46,224 nt of DNA. Source: Verrucomicrobiales bacterium (GTDB lineage: Bacteria > Verrucomicrobiota > Verrucomicrobiia > Verrucomicrobiales > V1-33). Numbering within the stretch: position 1 is the first letter of the stretch; each line of letters starts with the position of its first letter. The stretch lies in the NCBI GenBank assembly GCA_018003315.1, contig JAGNEJ010000030.1:1-46224 (forward strand). The letters are read 5' to 3'. The notes under the pieces were generated by a model. It was given only the letters and a program-made list of their open reading frames with translations. It made no database searches and was not told where the DNA came from. Made by a program: the position numbers and the translations under genes. Below are positions 43,269 through 46,224 of the stretch, in pieces.

Positions 43269-44717
43269 TCAGGCCGCGTGCGGCGTGATGGCGATGGCGC
43301 GGCGGCGAAACAGAAACTCGAAGAGATTTCCCTCGTGCGGCTGATCCCATGAAACCCGGTTGGTCGGGTGCGGACCGAGATTGAGCCTGGAAATGTGCGG
43401 TGCCGCCAGCAGGCGGCTGATCCAGGCCATGTCATCGGTGATGGCTGTCACCACGAGCGATGGTCCGATCTGCTCCAGCATTTCCGCCTGGGGCATGGTG
43501 ATGACACTGGCAAATGGAAACAGGAATTCGCGATTGGCCAGCGGATGGGAAAAATCATCGCACAGGACAACGGTCGGCAGCAGATAGTGCATGCCATCAC
43601 GGCTGATCCGGCGGGATTCGCCCCCGCGCAGTTCCAGGCTCACATCCCGCGCCCCGCGGCTCTGCAAGCCGTCGTCGATCGTTCCGCTGATCCATTCCGG
43701 CATGTTCGGATTGGCAAATCCTGACAAGCGGGCTTCCGGATCCTCCGCAGCCCGCGGGCGCATGGAAAGCAGTTCCCGGGCGATCGCCTCCGCGATTTCG
43801 GCGGCGTGCCGCGGCACGACGATGGCGGAGGCGTTGATGCAGCTGCGTCCGCTGTTGGCGCTGACGCTTTCCACCAGCACCGGCAGGAATTCCCGCCACT
43901 GGTCGATCCTGTCCTCGCCGATGAGAATCTTGCTGCGTCCGCTGCCATGCACTTCCACCCGCGGGTCCTGCGCGTGCTCTGCCACCGTGGCATCATCCCC
44001 AAACAGCATCACCCGCTGTGCCCTGCGCAAAATAACGCCGGAACCGTCATGGCCGGTCGGATAAAAACTGAATGCCTCCCTGGGAATTCCCGCTTCGATC
44101 ATCGCCTGAATGACCCGCCACGGCGTCCATGGCTCCTCCCGCCCCGGCTTCAGCACCACCGGAATGCCAAAAGCAATGCTGGGAATCCACAGCGCATTCA
44201 CTGCCGGGGAATTGCTGGGCAGAATGACGCTCAACGCGTCGGTCTGCGCGCTGTAACTCACCGGCACTCCCGCCTGGTTTCCATAGCCGCGATCCAGCGT
44301 TTCCGGCTCAATCCCCCGGGTGAGGCCGCGCAGGATGACGTCGATCTCCGCAAAGACATTGCCCAGACGCTTGATGTTGGTGCGGATGAGCGCATGCGGG
44401 AGGCCGCTGGTTGCGGAAAGCTGCGCCACGTAATCGTCCACCGACTGCATCGCACCACCATCCCCAACCGGAAGGGAGGCCGATTGAAAAATCTCCCCGG
44501 CGCGCTTCACCATTCGCAGGCGTTCCGCCGCCGGAATGCACCGCAGCGCCTCGCGGGCGGAGGCCAGACGGTGCAGGTCGCGGCTGACAAGTCCGGCATT
44601 GGCCTGGGAAATGCGGGCCACCACTGCGCCAGTGGCCACAGCAGTGATTTCTGCGACATCCAGGCTGCGGTAGGCAACCCCCTGGCGCAGGAGGGGAATT
44701 TCAGGAAGGGAGGACAT
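43269..44717 (-). CDS. Aldehyde dehydrogenase-family protein without the usual catalytic base
   Basis: The 482-residue protein has the ALDH fold signatures: LPSNSPAVN with oxyanion-hole Asn169, LKPGREEPWTP with Lys190, and the nucleophile Cys293 in SANSGRSCINAS. Where hydrolytic ALDHs have ELGGKSP, this one reads EVHGSGRSK, so the glutamate base is replaced, probably by His257. CoA-acylating ALDHs also lack that glutamate, so acyl-CoA reduction or formation is possible but unproven. The ATG at 44717 is chosen because the frame upstream crosses the divergent helicase gene and is not ALDH-like. It is the first gene of a pair with the alcohol dehydrogenase. Confidence 0.87.
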   Translation of the reverse strand: MSSLPEIPLLRQGVAYRSLDVAEITAVATGAVVARISQANAGLVSRDLHRLASAREALRCIPAAERLRMVKRAGEIFQSASLPVGDGGAMQSVDDYVAQLSATSGLPHALIRTNIKRLGNVFAEIDVILRGLTRGIEPETLDRGYGNQAGVPVSYSAQTDALSVILPSNSPAVNALWIPSIAFGIPVVLKPGREEPWTPWRVIQAMIEAGIPREAFSFYPTGHDGSGVILRRAQRVMLFGDDATVAEHAQDPRVEVHGSGRSKILIGEDRIDQWREFLPVLVESVSANSGRSCINASAIVVPRHAAEIAEAIARELLSMRPRAAEDPEARLSGFANPNMPEWISGTIDDGLQSRGARDVSLELRGGESRRISRDGMHYLLPTVVLCDDFSHPLANREFLFPFASVITMPQAEMLEQIGPSLVVTAITDDMAWISRLLAAPHISRLNLGPHPTNRVSWDQPHEGNLFEFLFRRRAIAITPHAA

Positions 44718-44794
44718 GAGGGAAACAACTAACCGCCGCCCGGGCCGCTTGTCCAACCCCGACCGTGGCGAATTCGCGGAACAGGCGCTTTCCC

Positions 44795-44823
44795 TTGGCA
44801 TCCACCCGCAGTGACGCTTTATT
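44795..44823 (+). promoter_or_regulatory. Candidate promoter of rapA
   Basis: TTGGCA (44795-44800), a 17-base spacer and TTTATT (44818-44823) end five bases before the rapA ATG. The -35 matches five and the -10 four of six consensus positions. Transcription from it would begin at about the start codon. Confidence 0.4.
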
Positions 44824-44828
44824 TTCCC

Positions 44829-46224
44829 ATGCGGACGATCCCCAAACCCGGTCAGCGCTGGGTCAGCGAGGCGGAGCCGGAACTCGGGCTCGGCAGGATT
44901 GTCGATGTTTCCGGAGGCCTGGTTCGCCTGGAATTCCGGGCCGCACACGAGCAGCGGCGCTACGCCCTGGACTCCGCACCGCTGCGCCGCGTAAAATTTC
45001 GGACAGGCGACCGGATTCAGCTTGCCTCCGGAACGGAATACCGCGTCCTCACGGCATCTGAAAGCCGCGGGCTCATTTCCTATCAATGCGAACACGCCAC
45101 CGCCTGCGAAACGGAGCTGGCGGATGCCATGACCTTCAGCAGCCCCCTGGATCGGCTGCTTTCCGGCCATGTGGACGATGACGACACCTTCACCCTCCGC
45201 GCAGAAGCCCTGTTCCGCAGGGGTGCCATCCGGAAATCGCCGGTGCGCGGGTTTGCCGGAGCCCGGGTCTCACTGCTCCCCCACCAGTTGTTCATCGCGG
45301 CCGAAGTCGCCGGGCGTCTGCTCCCGCGGGTGCTGCTAGCCGACGAGGTCGGACTGGGAAAGACCATTGAAGCCGGGCTCATCCTGATGCGGCTCCACCT
45401 GACAGGACGGGCGTCGCGAATTCTGATCCTGGTACCCGAGCCCCTGGTGCACCAGTGGTTTGTGGAAATGCTGCGGCGCTTCCAGATGACGTTCAGCATT
45501 TTCGACGAGGAACGCTGCGCCGCCATCGACAAGGGAGATCCCTCCGTCAATCCCTTCCTGGACAGCCAACTGGTGCTCTGCAGTCTTTCCGTCCTGACGG
45601 AAAATCCCGACCGGACCACCCAGGCTGCAGCGGCGGGCTGGGACCTGCTAGTGGTGGATGAAGCCCACCACCTCGCCTGGACAAACGGAGAGGTCAGTCC
45701 TGAATATGCGGCCGTGGAACGGCTGGCCACCGCCACCCCCGGTGTGCTCCTGCTGACGGCCACTCCGCACCAGCTCGGCATGGAAGGACATTTCGCACGG
45801 CTGCGCCTGCTCGATCCCCAGCGGTATCCCAGCCTGGAAGCGTTCCTTGCGGACTCCGCGCATGATGAGGAACTGGCAAAGGCCGTGGACCGGGTCAAGG
45901 CCGGACGCTCCCTGACAAAATCCGAACGGCAGCGCTTTCTGCGTTCGGACCGCATGACCGGAAACGGCTCCGGCGCGGCTCTGGTGGAAGTATTGCTGGA
46001 TTCATTCGGTCCCGGACGGGTGCTCTTCCGCAATGCACGATCGCAGTTGGGCGGCTTCCCGCAGCGCCTGCCAACACTCTATCCGCTGGAGGAACATCCG
46101 GACGGCGATTTCGCCGCGAAACTCGGCTGGCTGGCGGATCTGCTGCAACGCCTCGGCAAGCAAAAAGTGCTGCTCATTTGTCGGACGCAAGAATTGGCCT
46201 CACAAATCCACGAGACTCTTCCGC
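44829..46224 (+). CDS. rapA: RNA polymerase-associated SWI2/SNF2 ATPase RapA, N-terminal part
   Basis: RapA (HepA) binds RNA polymerase and recycles it through ATP hydrolysis. The gene runs off the right edge with no stop; 465 codons are visible of a family length near 950. The N-terminal Tudor-like region opens with PGQRWVSEAEPELGLGRIV, very close to E. coli RapA. Then come Walker A ADEVGLGKTIEAG (171-183), the DEAH-type box VVDEAHH (274-280) and LLLTATPHQLGMEGHFARL (307-325). The start at 44829 matches the family N-terminus; the gene was found by reading the frame directly because it has no stop within the window. It is divergent from the aldehyde dehydrogenase gene with 111 bases between the starts. 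Confidence 0.92.
   Translation, partial: MRTIPKPGQRWVSEAEPELGLGRIVDVSGGLVRLEFRAAHEQRRYALDSAPLRRVKFRTGDRIQLASGTEYRVLTASESRGLISYQCEHATACETELADAMTFSSPLDRLLSGHVDDDDTFTLRAEALFRRGAIRKSPVRGFAGARVSLLPHQLFIAAEVAGRLLPRVLLADEVGLGKTIEAGLILMRLHLTGRASRILILVPEPLVHQWFVEMLRRFQMTFSIFDEERCAAIDKGDPSVNPFLDSQLVLCSLSVLTENPDRTTQAAAAGWDLLVVDEAHHLAWTNGEVSPEYAAVERLATATPGVLLLTATPHQLGMEGHFARLRLLDPQRYPSLEAFLADSAHDEELAKAVDRVKAGRSLTKSERQRFLRSDRMTGNGSGAALVEVLLDSFGPGRVLFRNARSQLGGFPQRLPTLYPLEEHPDGDFAAKLGWLADLLQRLGKQKVLLICRTQELASQIHETLP

Noticed and set aside
44718-45170. Extended start of the aldehyde dehydrogenase frame
   Set aside because: The extension would overlap the rapA coding region on the other strand; ALDH-like sequence only begins after the ATG at 44717.

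Overview
The window looks like a chromosomal segment of a GC-rich member of the Verrucomicrobiota, with GC around 60% estimated by eye. The evidence is the gene repertoire: a DUF1501 protein with a Tat-type leader, a CTPSR sulfatase, a PQQ-type beta-propeller protein, secreted proteins with a DxDxDG...EY module, a vertebrate-like SMUG1 uracil-DNA glycosylase, a stand-alone ParC and an AraC regulator with a PocR-type sensor. I see no plasmid, phage, insertion sequence, CRISPR or rRNA signature. The species cannot be fixed from the sequence alone.

Layout. 1-1.6 kb: end of a secreted lamin-tail-domain protein, then rplU-rpmA with tandem terminators. 1.8-5.8 kb: parC, a DAHP synthase (aroF type) and an IscU/NifU-type scaffold. 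6.0-11.7 kb: a 1914-residue exported protein of unknown function. 11.9-17.6 kb: clpC, then a tight co-directional set of a secreted protein, a membrane-anchored pseudo-metalloprotease, acylphosphatase and a small membrane protein. 17.7-22.2 kb: a sulfatase converging on aat, a TauE-type permease and a DUF1501 protein. 22.4-25.1 kb: an unknown gene with dprA, converging on trpC, then tRNA-Gly(GCC). 25.3-29.0 kb: PocR-AraC regulator, a secreted protein and an orphan ABC-2 permease. 29.4-32.4 kb: acyl-CoA dehydrogenase and an M42 aminopeptidase. 32.4-37.8 kb: a hairpin-rich intergenic region, overlapping glgP-glgA (glycogen breakdown and synthesis) and SMUG1. 37.8-42.0 kb: a coiled-coil membrane protein, a PQQ-repeat protein, a lipoprotein and an outer-membrane barrel. 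42.0-46.2 kb: an aldehyde dehydrogenase/iron-type alcohol dehydrogenase pair, and the first half of rapA, cut by the window edge.

Most genes are core metabolism, information processing or cell envelope. Three things stand out. First, a protease-family protein at 15.2-16.7 kb has lost every metal ligand. Second, almost no gene has a Shine-Dalgarno sequence, C precedes the start codon in most genes, and several promoter-like sequences sit so close to the start codon that leaderless mRNAs are predicted. Third, a 95-nt structured or mobile-like element lies upstream of glgP. No complete new multi-gene system is evident; the best leads are the envelope cluster at 6-17.6 kb and the initiation signals.
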